In this document: piece by piece, positions 9,210 through 19,583 of the stretch
How positions within the stretch are numbered: position 1 is the stretch's first letter
How the letters are laid out: every line of letters begins with the position of its first letter
DNA from: Haplomitrium mnioides
Lineage: Eukaryota; Marchantiophyta; Haplomitriopsida; Calobryales
Direction: 5' to 3'
NCBI GenBank assembly: GCA_049999725.1
Contig: JBNGIS010039051.1
Coordinates: 1-26,334, forward strand
DNA length: 26,334 nucleotides
Translations under genes and position numbers: made by a program
The notes under the pieces: model-generated
What the model was told of the DNA's origin: nothing
Databases searched by the model: none
The model's input: only the letters and a program-made list of their open reading frames with translations

Positions 9210-9395
9210 TGAAGAAGCTCACTAAAAATCAGCTATTTGAAGAAACTATTTTAACAAATAATTTCAACCTCCTATAACTTACCTAAAATATGCATTTTTA
9301 AAGAAAATTCCGCAAAAAGACAAAATTGGGTATTTTTTGTGAAGAAAATGAAAAAAAAGAAATTGGAAAGATGAAAGCGAGCAATACTTTATATA
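9210..9395 (-). promoter_or_regulatory. TATA box and leader of copy 2
   Basis: TATATAAAG on the minus strand (9395-9387) followed by a leader colinear with 3141-3325. Immediately upstream, where copy 1 has 1.4 kb with satellite array B and the ParB-like N-terminus, this copy goes straight into the ParB-like gene. An internal deletion is the simplest explanation. Confidence 0.65.
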
Positions 9396-9860
9396 GTGCT
9401 GCCACAAGGCAGGTTCTAGTCACCAAATATGGAGTGAAGAATCCAATGTTGTCGCTTTGCAACTGTTATCTTTACGTACGCCTTAATACCAACAGAGGTA
9501 CGCATATTTGCAACAAATGAAAACCATGACCAAAGGTGCTGATTGGAAATGACATTGATTCAGAAGGTCAAATATTGGAATCAGAGGTTCGTGTTGGAGA
9601 CCTTGGAGATCAAGCCAAAGTTGACTATTAAGAAAACAGTCACTTCTCAAAACAATTGGTTCCAACTGGCGTTCCAAAGTGGTGAGCTCAAGGATTTACA
9701 ACATAGCATTTTTTCTATGTGGGAGAAAAATATGATGAAAGGCCAGAAGCCTAAGACCAAGGGAGGGCTGAAAATGGAGGACATTAAGTGGACACCTTGG
9801 AGGTCCCTTTAGGGTCTTCCGAACAAAGCTAAAAATATATTTTTTGAAACACGTGGTGTT
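9396..9860 (+). pseudogene. ParB-like gene, C-terminal fragment (copy 2)
   Basis: Opens inside the GNHNAAT motif region as SAATRQVLVTKYGVKN and continues with LSLCNCYLYVRL, matching the minus-strand gene of copy 1. One frame change (after about 9500) leads to QKVKYWNQRFVLETLEIKPK and on to KWTPWRSL, where a TAG at 9810 interrupts. Nucleotide similarity to 1780-1290 (reverse) continues to about 9857 (CACGTGG) and then ends, where the retrotransposon seems to begin. The N-terminal half is deleted, so this is a relic. Its value is that it confirms coding ancestry and gene order of the element. Confidence 0.65.
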
Positions 9861-9867
9861 GGCCGGG

Positions 9868-10689
9868 TGTTTTTGCATTTCTTCCAAATTTTGTGATTAT
9901 TGAGCTTCAAGTTTGGTATATTGTTTCAGTTTATATTATTTTATTATATTTTATTATGTCTTATTTGTATATTATTATTATTCTATCCTTCCTCTCTCTT
10001 CTCTCTCTCCCATTTCTTCTCTTCTTCTTATCTCTCCCTTTCCGTTTCCCTTTTTTCCCTTTGCTGTCACGGATCATGCACTTCAAGGGAAGAGCCAGGT
10101 GGAATTGAGAGGAGCCAGATGCAAAGGGAATGCAAGCAGTGTGGTGCATATGGACTTGCAACAAATCGGGATGAAAGGAGGGAGATCACGAACAAGTAGG
10201 GCTGAGTGAGCGCGAAAGAGGGAGAGGAATTTCAGATACCAAGGAGGAATGCGAGCAGTTGGGAGGATTGCAAAACAAAACTGGGCACAGAGGGAGAGGT
10301 TAGTTGAGTAAGGCGAGGATTTATGCTGAAGATTGGATCAAGGGGAGGAAATCGAGGTTGGGCAGATCACAGATGAGGGAGATGGCAGAATGCGAGTGGA
10401 TCAATCCAGGGGTTGTATAAAGGCTATAAATCCAACAAGGACGCAAGTAGGGAAGGAGGAGACCAGAAAGGATTCCAAGAAGAGAGATGTGTCACAGAAG
10501 ATTTGTAGCATAGATTTGTCGCAGTAGGGTCACCGCGGCAAGGAGAATTTGCCAGAAGAGGGGCAGTGTGCAAACATGTCTGAAATTGTGGCAGGAGAGG
10601 AATAACGTAAAGGGAGGTTGGAAGGAATTGAGAGGGAGGCAACTGCACTAAGGATGTAGACACGGTGGATGTCAGAAACAGACACTTCG
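9868..10689. other. Probable start of the 5' LTR, no counterpart in the 3' LTR
   Basis: After the end of copy 2 similarity the sequence has an AT-rich stretch, a polypyrimidine tract (9981-10063) and then a purine-rich part without a convincing gene. It precedes the minisatellite of the LTR. The 3' LTR begins only at the position equal to about 10968, so this part is either the U3 start lost from the 3' side or an unrelated piece. Confidence 0.4.
9981..10063. repeat. Polypyrimidine (CT-rich) tract
   Basis: More than 80 bases of almost pure C and T on the plus strand, in runs such as CTCTCTCTTCTCTCTCTCCC. A simple-sequence tract that produces open frames on the plus strand without coding meaning. 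Confidence 0.8.
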
Positions 10690-11213
10690 AACGCAGCGAG
10701 TCCGAGAGAACCTTCGGAGACGTGGCGACTTTGGGAGAGTCTGTGGGAAACTTCAGAGATGTGGCAGCCTTGGAGGAGTCTGCGGGTTACATCAGAAGGT
10801 ACAACTTTGGAGGGGTCCGCGAAAGACATCGAAAGGCAGACAACTTCAGAAAACCAGGTCAGCACAACGGTCCAACTTCCACCTTGCGGGCGGCGACGGA
10901 CAGCGCAACTTCGGAGACATGGCGACTTCGGAGGAGTCCGTGGGAAATTTCGAAGACATGGCAATCTTGGAGGAGTCCGCTGGTTACATTGGAAGGTACA
11001 ACTCCGGAGAGGTCCATGGAAGACACTGGAAGGCAGTCAACTTCAAAAAACCAGGTCAGTGTGGCGGTCCAACTTCCACCTTGCAGGCGGCGGCAGACGG
11101 CAGAACTTTGTAGACATGGCAGCCTTGGAGGAGTCCGCGGGTTACATTGGAAGGTACAACTTTAGAGGGGTCTGCGCAATTCATCGGAAGGAAGTCAACT
11201 TCAGATCCGTAAG
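10690..11213 (+). repeat. 5' LTR, left part with GC-rich minisatellite
   Basis: Contains three copies of a complex unit anchored on GCGGGTTACAT (10782, 10978, 11137), with shared blocks GGTCCAACTTCCACCTTGC and CTTCGGAGGAGTCC. From about 10968 it aligns with 23943 onward in the 3' LTR. Joined across the nested insertion (11213 to 15247) it continues the alignment without loss. The open frames across it are by-products of the repeats. Confidence 0.75.
11209..11213. repeat. Target-site duplication GTAAG, left copy
   Basis: The same five bases occur at 15242-15246. The undisturbed 3' LTR has a single GTAAG at the matching place (about 24182-24186). Confidence 0.8.
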
Positions 11214-12241
11214 TGTTGCAACATCCTTGGAGTATTCTGAATCAAATTGTGTTGATTCTGTATCGAACCCACAGGGACAAGGAGGTATTGGGTTGTTTTA
11301 TCTGGTTTTAAGTAGGTTCTAGCTTCTTTAAAAGGGAAGCTGAACAAAGACCTATATCGGTGCTTTCTTAGCACCTCTCTCTTTTGTCTCCTCACTCTCA
11401 CACACACATAATCTTGCCAGCGAGACCCTACAAAAGCTTAGGCTTCCTGCCTCCTTCCTTTTAGCATCTACAAGTGAATACTATGGCACTGGATCCAAGA
11501 GGAACAACAACATTACTATTGAGATAGATCAGAAATTTAAGCCCCTAATAGCAGTCCCAGATTCTTACAGGGCGGAACCTTTGAGACTCCAGTTGATTCT
11601 ACCAGGTATGCACTCAAATCCACCTCTCCAAACATTGTCTACTATGTCTATACTCCATCAATTGGCTGAAATCACCACTCAAGTCCCCACTCAGGTACCC
11701 CCTTGAAATGGCAGCCCTCTGTTGCAGCCTATCTCTCACCCTAGTCAATTTATACACACCCTTTCCACTCCTAGTACATAGAAGATACCAATACTTAGCA
11801 TCCTTGATTCCTCACTCAAAATTGAGACATACAATTCCAAAATAACATAGCCATGCAATCTTGGAAAAGGGCACTCTTTGCCATGGTATCTCCCATTCCA
11901 TCTTCAAAGTCCAAGCAACAATAAAAGAGACACGAGAGTGATACGAGGCAAACCTCCTTATACCACCCTCTCCACTCCTCATACTTTCCTATAAGAACAT
12001 ATTGTAGCTAATCCTATCTGAACTACTAATCTAACTTTTAGCTAACTACAACAATTAGGCCTTCTGTCCACTGCTATCCAATACCACAATAAACACTAAC
12101 CTATAGATAACTATCCAAAACTATCAAACTAACTAAATCCTACACTTAATTTCTTAAACTAGATCAGCAGAGCAGCCTTGGTAGCTTTCCCAAGATTCAG
12201 TTGGAAAGCTCAAATTTTCCCAACTGTCTCCATCCTCTTCA

Positions 12242-12560
12242 TAAGAACATTCCCAAGCTTCCCTTCTTTCACTAACTCACTATAAGAACTTCTTCCCATG
12301 CTCCATTTTCACCAACTTCTTAACTCGCTCTTTATAAGAACCACTCAAGCTCTCTTTGGGATTAACTTCTTCAACCGCTCGCTGTAGGAACAATAAATAA
12401 GCCTTCTTCTTTGTTAACTCGTCGAAAAGCTTGTTGTAAGAACAACTCGCAGCTCTTTTGGAGATAACCGCCCCGTCCTCATCGAGTAAGAACAATACAT
12501 GCTTGAAGCTCCCTTGACTTAGTTGCAAAAAAGCTTGATATAAGAGCGAACATGACATCT
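12242..12560. repeat. About 51-bp tandem repeat inside the nested insertion
   Basis: The anchor TAAGAAC or a close variant occurs at 12242, 12283, 12335, 12385, 12437, 12487 and 12541, so spacing is 50-54 after the first. Units also share an AGCTC block and an AACTCG or similar block. An open minus-strand frame (12558-12280) crosses it but has no recognisable domain and follows the repeat. The motif reappears singly at about 12817 and 13525. Confidence 0.7.
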
Positions 12561-14600
12561 GCAGCTCCCCTCACGTGTCGAACTTTCATCTCTCAAATTT
12601 GTACCATTTTCGAACTTTCAACCTCTGGGCTAAATTGGAACTTTCACCCCCGTTCGATTCGAACTTTCAAACTTACATTCCTTTCAGTCCGAATCGGCGA
12701 TAAGTCGCTCTTTCGGCTGATCCTCATTTATCCTTTCCATAGTCCAGATTGTCGATAGATCATCCTTTCGGCCATTTAGTTATTACTCCCCTTACTAACT
12801 TGTGGAAAAGTTTGAGGTAAGAACAATAACTCTCGTAAATCCATTTCGAACTTTCTCAGGTAATCATTAAGTCCAGTTCGAACTTTTAAGATCACCCTTT
12901 TCTCTTATCCGATTCTTTGACATATCACCTTTTTGGCCGTTTAATCCTTATCCCACTTCGGATCCCTCTTACGTGGGGTTCCCCGCTACGGATGGCACAT
13001 CGGAACCCTTTAAACAAGTCCTCCCCACTTTGTAGGATTGATCGGATCCACTTTACTTGGTCTTCTCCACTTATGGAGGCAGATCGGAACCTCCTTAAGT
13101 GGGTTCCCCACTTAGGAAGGTTCAGATCCGCTCCATTCTTCAAATCGGACTTCTCGCAAACAACGGACTTCGCTCTTGCAATTTGCACATCACATCTTGA
13201 ATTCCTTTTCGCAAGCATCCTCCCCTTTACATTCAATTTTTGCAATTCTTCTTCCACAACCGTGATCTTCTTCTCCATCGCAGGGCTTTTGCTTCCGAAT
13301 TTCTGACCATCCAGCATTTCTCTCTTCACCACGTCTCTCCTTAGCACCAATTTTGTCATCGCACATGCTGATCTTCACAATTTGATTCTTCCTTATCACA
13401 TTTCATATTTCATAGGGGCTTTCAGCGCAGTTTGCCCTTCATCACAGCCCAATCGTTTTCTTCTGCTTACAGAGATTGTTTGTAGGTTGATCCTTCTGTA
13501 ATTAGCTCCCTAGATAACTTCTGCTAAGAACAATACATAACTCTAGGTATATTCAGGACTTCTTTGTTGCATCATCAGGGCATTACTTCTTTGCTACTTC
13601 CGTTCCATTCCCTTACAGAGGCATTCAATGCAGCCTCTGACTTCTTCTTCAAGGATTTTCTTCACGACATGAGCCTTCTTTTTCATAAACCGCTTCCTCC
13701 TTTCATAGACTTCCTCGGCGCAGAGCGATCTTCGCAAAAAGATCAATTCCTTTGCAGCAGATTCTTCTGCAAGAATCTTCGCACATCACAACTTGATGAG
13801 CCTCTTTCACTTTAGCTTCTTCTTGCTAGGTGATTCGCACATATCTCCTCCCTGCAAATTTAATTCTTCACAAGGAGATCTTCTGCCTCATCGTACCCTG
13901 ACTTCATTATCACAAGGCCCGTTCTTTGAATTCGCAAATTGAAACATTTGGAATTTCAAACCTCAAAACTCTTCATATGCATCCAACCCATCAAAACATC
14001 GGAAAAATCAGACTCTTCGTAAAATCGGAACATTCGGAACAACAGGACTTCAGATCTGCTGACTTCCCTTGCTTCCCTTTTTGATTCTTAGTTTGAACTT
14101 TTCGTCCACTCACAACCTTTGTTTAAAATCTATTCCTTTCAGCCAGCATTTCAATCTTCCCTTATGAATGTCCATTCTGCAACAAGGTGTGAAAAATCTG
14201 CAGACACATAGAGGGGCTCTTGAAAAGTAGAGAACAACGCAATGAGATTCGCCCCCTTCTCCTTGTATCTCTCTTTGAAAAGCCCTTGTCGTGGGGATTC
14301 AACCATTGGTTGATCATGAGAATTCGTCGCAGTAGGGAAATCCTTCGTCATTTACAGGGGATTCATTTTCTTCTTAGGGACATTCATTTATGGTCCTTCA
14401 TCCTTGGTCGATTCCTTAGAGGGACTTCGCTCACTGCATTCAAATCTTCACATGAGAGGATTCACGCAGCAACTTGATCACGCACCCCTTCCTTCACAGG
14501 TTGTCCTCGCTCGGCATCCCGAACCCTTCTCCTTGGATCAAGGTATTAATCCCATAAGTTTTCCCCAAGAACATAGAAGTAGTATATAACCATCTCACTC
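12561..14600. other. Pyrimidine-rich, gene-less part of the nested insertion
   Basis: Recurring CGAACTTTC and GATCGGAACC-type motifs (about 12580-13140) and many short open frames on both strands, none with a known domain. Composition is unlike the flanking LTR. I see no gene here. Confidence 0.45.
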
Positions 14601-15241
14601 TCTCTTTCTTTCGAGAGGCAGCCTCCTATAGGGGTGTAAGGCCACCTACATTTCCTTCTTCTGCCCATGGACGGACCTAGTTCAAGGCTCATCCTTCCCC
14701 AGGGCACGCTGTCCTCCAACTTTAGAGTTAGATAGATGTAGAATTAGTGGGCTTGGCTTGGCCCCCAACAATAGGTTAATTTTGTTACTTTTTTATTTTA
14801 TTTTATTTTTATACTTTTTAAATTTTCATTCCTTCTCACTCCTATAGCTATACTCTATTGTTATTTCTACATAAATAAAATCAACTCCTATCCCATCATT
14901 ACATTATTTTTATCTTTTTATTCCCAACGAATACTTCTGAAGTAACCTCATCATGATCCAACTTGGCACCCTATTCTACTCTCAGAAGATCTTCAAATAT
15001 AAAGAAGCTCATAGCAATTGCTTTTCTCTCTCAAGTCCAGGAGACTGACATCTTTCCATTTCCTCATTTCCCTTTCTCCAAACACTAGCTGCTGAAGGAC
15101 ACACCTCTTGATAGTCAGCTTCTCTTATATCCTTGAAATCACCAATATCATGGAACATGCACTCTTCTATAGCTCATTACATTGCTGCAATGGAGGGTTT
15201 TCTCACTTTTCCCTTCTGAAACCCAGGACCATGTCACCATA
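14601..15241. other. End of the nested insertion, AT-rich, no gene seen
   Basis: A short GC-richer stretch ending GGCCCCCAACA (14773) could be the 3' end of a further LTR-like piece. It is followed by a T-rich tract (14774-14900) and sequence without recognisable features up to the GTAAG at 15242. Confidence 0.35.
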
Positions 15242-15246
15242 GTAAG
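15242..15246. repeat. Target-site duplication GTAAG, right copy
   Basis: Pairs with 11209-11213. Sequence after it (TCAACCTCAGAACCAGGCAG) continues the LTR exactly where the left part stopped. Confidence 0.8.
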
Positions 15247-17183
15247 TCAACCTCAGAACCAGGCAGTCAAACATGGCGGTCCAACTTCCACCTTGTGGGC
15301 AGCGGCAGACGGCGAAACTTCGTAGACGTTGCAGCTTTGGAGGGATCCGCGGGTTACATTGAAAAGTACAACTTTGGAGGGGTCCGCGCGATTCAATGGA
15401 AGGAAGTCAACTTCGGATTTGTAAGTCAACCTTTGAACAAGGCAGTCAAATATGGTGGTCCAACTTCCACCTTGCAGGCGGCAGTGGATGGCGTAACTTC
15501 GGAGACGTGGTGACTTCGGAGGAGTCCATGGGAAATTTTTGAGACGTGGCAGCCTTGAAGGAGTCTGCAGGTTACATCAGAAGGTACAACTTTGGAGGGG
15601 TCTATACGATTCATCGGAAGGAGGTCAACTTCAGATCCATAAGTCAACTTTGGAAATCCAGGTTAGTGGCAGTCCAACTTCCACCTTACGAGCAACGGCG
15701 GATGGCGGAACATCGGAAACGTAGTAGCCTGAGGGAAATTGCAGATCAGCCCGCAGATTACTACGGATCTGCTCGCGGAATACATCGGGCAGTCAATCTT
15801 TGGAGTTGATTGGCGGGCTTAATGCTCTTCAGATGATTCTCGTCAGATCTCTCTGCAGAACAGACCTCTTCGGCCCTGGCTTCGGATCTTCACCAAGCTT
15901 ACTACTTCGGAGCAATCATATCAACGACTGCCTCACCTTCATCGATTTACTAATGTGGACCAACGTCGGGCCAATTGCAGATCGTGACTCTTTAGGCACG
16001 TCCATTGGAGATCCGCACAGGGCTCATCAGTTACTATCTCCCCCTGCGCCAAGATCTCCCATGTTCAAATCAACTTTTTGGGCTCATCGGCATCGGAGTG
16101 CACTACCTACTTACAGAGGATTGAGAGTTTACTCTACCTAACGACCTTTGTCAGCTTGTCATTCCTCTTCTAGTCTTCATCCAAGGGGCATCGTATACAT
16201 GGCTCTTAAGACTGCCATGAAAGCGCACGTAAATAGCCTACCTTCGATCTACGTCGAGGTTGTCTTCCCCCGACATGGAAGAACTTCATGGTTGACCGTT
16301 AACTTTGGACTAGCCCTCCATTGTAGCAACAGGTGTCACCGCGCCAAGAAACAGTTGCTAGCTGGAAAAACTGCCAAAACGCCACGTGGAGGAAGGAAGG
16401 AGACAATCTTGAACAAGAAACGCTTCAGGGGAATGAGAGCATTGGGGGGGGGAGGAGGGTATAGATTGATGCCCGGCAACATTTGAGGGGTTGATGAATA
16501 TGCAAAATTGAGGTGCGAAAGCTATCTCAGGGAGGAAGATGCAACGAGGGAGGGAAGAAAGAATTCCAGTGAAGATTCATGTGAAGCGAGTGGACTTGTA
16601 TACTGGGGGGCTAGCGAGGGTGGAGATGGACTAGAGGGGCACTGAGAATCACTGAGCGTGGAGCTCTAGAGGCTCAAGCGATCTAGGTGTACTCATCGCC
16701 GCAGGTGGACCAACATTGGGAGGTGTATCGCTACTTGAAGCTGAAGGGGGTTCTTTCTGTCTTGAATTTGCAAGAGGCTGCCAAGGGGGGATCTTGGGGT
16801 CGTCTCAGCATCGTCTATGCAGGAGCATCAATCCCAAGGACACTTGGGGGCGTTTCTGGTCGAATCTCTCAAGTGGAGCCAAGAGATGAGTGGTTGTATT
16901 AGTGCCCGCGCACTATAGAGAAGATCCATTCGAAGCTCGAGGTGGAGTGTGTGGCCAGCAGGTGAGGGGACTGTCTTCCAAAGGTGGAAGTTAAAGAAAT
17001 CCTCTTCTGAGCATGAGGAAGTAAATTCAGAGCTTCTCGTGAAAGAAGTTAAAAAACTATCTGGATGAGAGTGCGTAGGTGGGGAATTGAAGTAAGATTC
17101 GAGTTGCTAATTCGAGGAGGATGAAAGTTTGTTAGAAAGGTTGGATCTTGGGACGTGGAAGGGCCTACAATGTTGGCGATGCA

Positions 17184-17184
<1 letters not shown>

Positions 17185-17235
<51 letters not shown>
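17185..17235. repeat. TG dinucleotide microsatellite
   Basis: Twenty-five uninterrupted TG units. The 3' LTR has only GTGTG at the same place before repeat R begins, so the tract or its breakage marks the truncation point. Confidence 0.95.
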
Positions 17236-17239
<4 letters not shown>

Positions 17240-17947
17240 CTATGTTCATGTGTATTAGTTAGATTTGTTTTCTGCTTATATTTCTTGTAAAGCTCTTAGG
17301 ATTTGGAGTACACCTGCACTCCATTTGTTTGGACCCTGGGAACACCTTGCGAAGGGAAAGTCAGAATTATTAACATTGCATTGTGGTATTTTGGATGTTG
17401 AGATTTGTTCCCATTTTGTATGCAAGGTGTTTGGGTCCAGATTTGGACTCTTGAATCATACTCTAGATTGCCCTCAGAAGTACCTCGGTCTATGTATGTG
17501 TGTAGTTGGGAATTGAGTGTGAATAACCAGGAATGCTGATGGAGTAACTGTTGATCAATGGAAAGGGCCGTGAGGTAAGGAGGAACTCCCTAAGACCTCA
17601 AAGGGGTAACTTGCAACGAGGCCATCTCAAGAAAGAACCAAATCCCGTGTTTTGTCTACCCTTGCATTCCAAAGTGGCACATTTGGAGGTTAAGGTCTGA
17701 AGGAGGGGTGTGATCTGCATTTGTTGGCGTTGGAAGGAGGGTTGGCTAGAGACTCATCAGAATTGGAGCACATGTGGGCCGTTGAAATATTATGAAATAT
17801 TATTCGAGTCATTTGGTTTCAGCGGAAGGAGTGTTGGATGTGGGTGTGTGAATGCATGTGCTGTGCTTTGGTTGTTGTAAGGAAGTGTTGTAGTTACTCT
17901 ATAGTGGGTAAGTAGGAGTTGGGGTAAAATTGGTGCAAAGCCCCTCC

Positions 17948-17955
17948 TATAAAAG
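17948..17955 (+). promoter_or_regulatory. Candidate LTR TATA box
   Basis: TATAAAAG in a CCCCTCC context, about 160 bp upstream of the first gag-like frame. Position fits a retrotransposon promoter in the LTR. No start site can be read from sequence. Confidence 0.5.
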
Positions 17956-18042
17956 GTTCGAAAACACAAATAAGCCCTTAAGTTGGTGTACATCGGTCGG
18001 AAAAGAGATAAGAGACCGACCATAGAGCTAACATACATTTTT

Positions 18043-18060
18043 TGGTGATTACAACAGGAC
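18043..18060 (+). other. Candidate primer-binding site
   Basis: TGGTGATTACAACAGGAC lies between the TATA box and gag and begins with TGG, as plant primer sites do (matching the CCA end of a tRNA). I cannot assign the tRNA. Confidence 0.25.
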
Positions 18061-18106
18061 AAAAGAGTTACGGAAATTAACCTTGCATTAATTTGTTAAG
18101 TAGACA

Positions 18107-19583
18107 GTGGAGCAAGGAAAAGAATTCTGGAATAGCCTAGCACCAAAAGTGGAAGGAGATCAGCCAAGGAGGTTGCCTTGTTTCGATAAAGGAGGAATCT
18201 CCCTCAGAAGTGGAAGAAGTCTTGAAAGGGCAGTTACAGCTCTCTGTTCCATACAACCCAACACCCCAATGGCCAATATTGGGCATGTAACGCAGAGGTC
18301 CTGGTTGAGATACAAAACAATCCGGGGATCTACCAGAGAGAACCCGGATGAGTGGTTGGATGAGTTCAAGAGCACAGCTTATGCCAATGGAGAGAACCTC
18401 ATCAAGGAGGCCATTCTCCTTGGGGTGTTGAAGGGGAGGCTGATCCTTGGTACCAGACCCTACCAGAGGCCACCAAAAGGAATTGGGGCATCTTCAAGGC
18501 AGCCTTCCTAGAAGAATTCAGGAAAATAGGAGGGGAATCAAAGGCCTTGATCAAGATTGGCCAAATGGAGATGAAGAAAACCGAATAGGTGCAGAAATTT
18601 CTGCAATGATTCCAGTAAATGGCTCGGAAGATCAACCCCCTACATCAGATGAGATGCTTTCTTTTTGGTTCATTTCAGCTCTGCCCAGAAGTTTAGGAGC
18701 TTGGGTGAGGAGATCCAAACCCACATGCCTTGAACAAGCAGTGGAAGAAGCCCAATCCTATGTCAAGGCTGAGGTGTCAAGCTCGAAGAGGAAGACAAAG
18801 AGGAGGGATGAGTCTAAAAGTTCTTTGGAGAGTTCTAGTCAAGAGGATAGCTTTGACGCTAGTTCCTCTTCAGAATATGAGAGTGAGAGCAGCTTAGAAA
18901 GCTCAAAAAATGAAAGGTCCCATAGGAGGCGGAAGAAGAAAGGGAGCAGGAAGAAAAAAGAGGCCAAAAAGAAGAGGGGCAAAAAACATGACAAGCATAA
19001 GGAGGCCAAGGAGAAAAAGGCCTACCAATCCTATGATAGAGGCGTTGGGGTAGAGACTAGCAAGAGGAGGGGGTTGAAAGACCCCATGGAGGAGAATAAT
19101 GCAAAATTGGAGGCCATGACAATCCATTTTGCAGGTCTCAAGCGAGAAGGGAAAAAATTGTTGTCACAAAGGCCTCATGTATGGTGCATAAAGTGCAAAA
19201 CCTATGGGCACTCCCCACAAGAATGTCCCTTGGATGGGACACCTATTCATTATGTAAGGGAGGATCCACTCGAGTGGTACCATGAAGAGGTGGAGTATGT
19301 GCAAGAGGAGTCACCCGAGCTCGTATACCAGGTGGTCAGCTAGCCCCAAACGATGGCAGACAGACTGGTCAATCTAGTGTCTGGCCAATCAACAACATGG
19401 GGGCACGCGCGATTAGAAGGGGCAGGGACCGGTCCAAACCGGAGTAGAGTGATGGTATGCTGGAATTGTGGGTAGCCAGGTCACATTTCCCCTAATTGTC
19501 CGGAGCCCATGAAGCAAGGATATGGCATGCCAACCCCATTATGTACTAGCTGCAAGAAGGAGGGGCATCTGGCCAATAATTGC
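18107..19583 (+). pseudogene. gag: gag polyprotein region with zinc knuckles, decayed
   Basis: A capsid-type segment begins near 18107 (GTG, not ATG, so the start may be mutated or elsewhere) and includes RENPDEWLDEFKSTAYANGE. One slip near 18440-18490 moves to the frame with AFLEEFRKIGGESKAL, which has several stops. A second slip near 18700 enters the frame that then runs through protease and half of RT. A Ser/Lys-rich basic stretch (about 18780-19030) follows. Three C-x2-C-x4-H-x4-C knuckles bind nucleic acid in this family: 19185-19226, 19458-19499 (with an in-frame TAG at 19473) and 19542-19583. A further TAG lies at 19341. Gag would form the particle that packages element RNA. This copy cannot do so. 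Confidence 0.8.

Larger units (their letters stand above)
11214..15241. mobile_element. Nested 4,028-bp insertion of unknown family
   Basis: Interrupts the 5' LTR between two GTAAG copies. It begins TGTTGCAACATCC and ends GTCACCATA. Five-base duplications fit LTR elements, yet I find no repeat between its two ends and its last bases are TA, not CA. There is no gag, pol, transposase or other protein motif in either strand. It may be a large non-autonomous element, a compound of several insertions, or a solo piece whose partner has been lost. Contents run from an AT-rich part (11400-12160), to a 51-bp tandem repeat (12242-12560), a pyrimidine-rich part with CGAACTTTC motifs (12560-14600), and an AT-rich end. 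Confidence 0.7.
15242..18037 (+). repeat. 5' LTR, right part
   Basis: Aligns with 24182-26158 of the 3' LTR up to the TG tract at 17185. Examples are CAGTCAATCTTTGGAGTTGAT (15791 and 24780) and GGGCCTACAATGTTGGC (17161 and 26143). After the TG tract there is no partner in the window, because the 3' LTR is cut there. I extend the LTR to about 18037 because a TATA box (17948) and a primer-site candidate lie just before gag, as expected for an LTR promoter and its end. If that is wrong, the LTR ends near 17183. Three further units of the minisatellite lie at 15340-15700. No gene is supported here. Confidence 0.6.

Noticed and set aside
9893-10209. Overlapping plus-strand frames rich in Leu, Ser and Phe
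   Set aside because: They translate a polypyrimidine tract, are open in three frames and have no recognisable domain.
10665-11322. Long plus-strand frames in the 5' LTR
   Set aside because: They are open because the minisatellite repeats; the matching 3' LTR frames shift with indels, and the last part runs into the nested insertion.
12280-12558. 92-residue minus-strand frame in the nested insertion
   Set aside because: It coincides with the 51-bp tandem repeat, which is a multiple of three, and shows no domain.
16443-16459. G-rich run as a quadruplex
   Set aside because: One long G run with two short ones; the matching 3' LTR lacks it, so no conserved role is supported.
17049-17249. Minus-strand protein with His-Thr repeats
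   Set aside because: It is the translation of the TG microsatellite.
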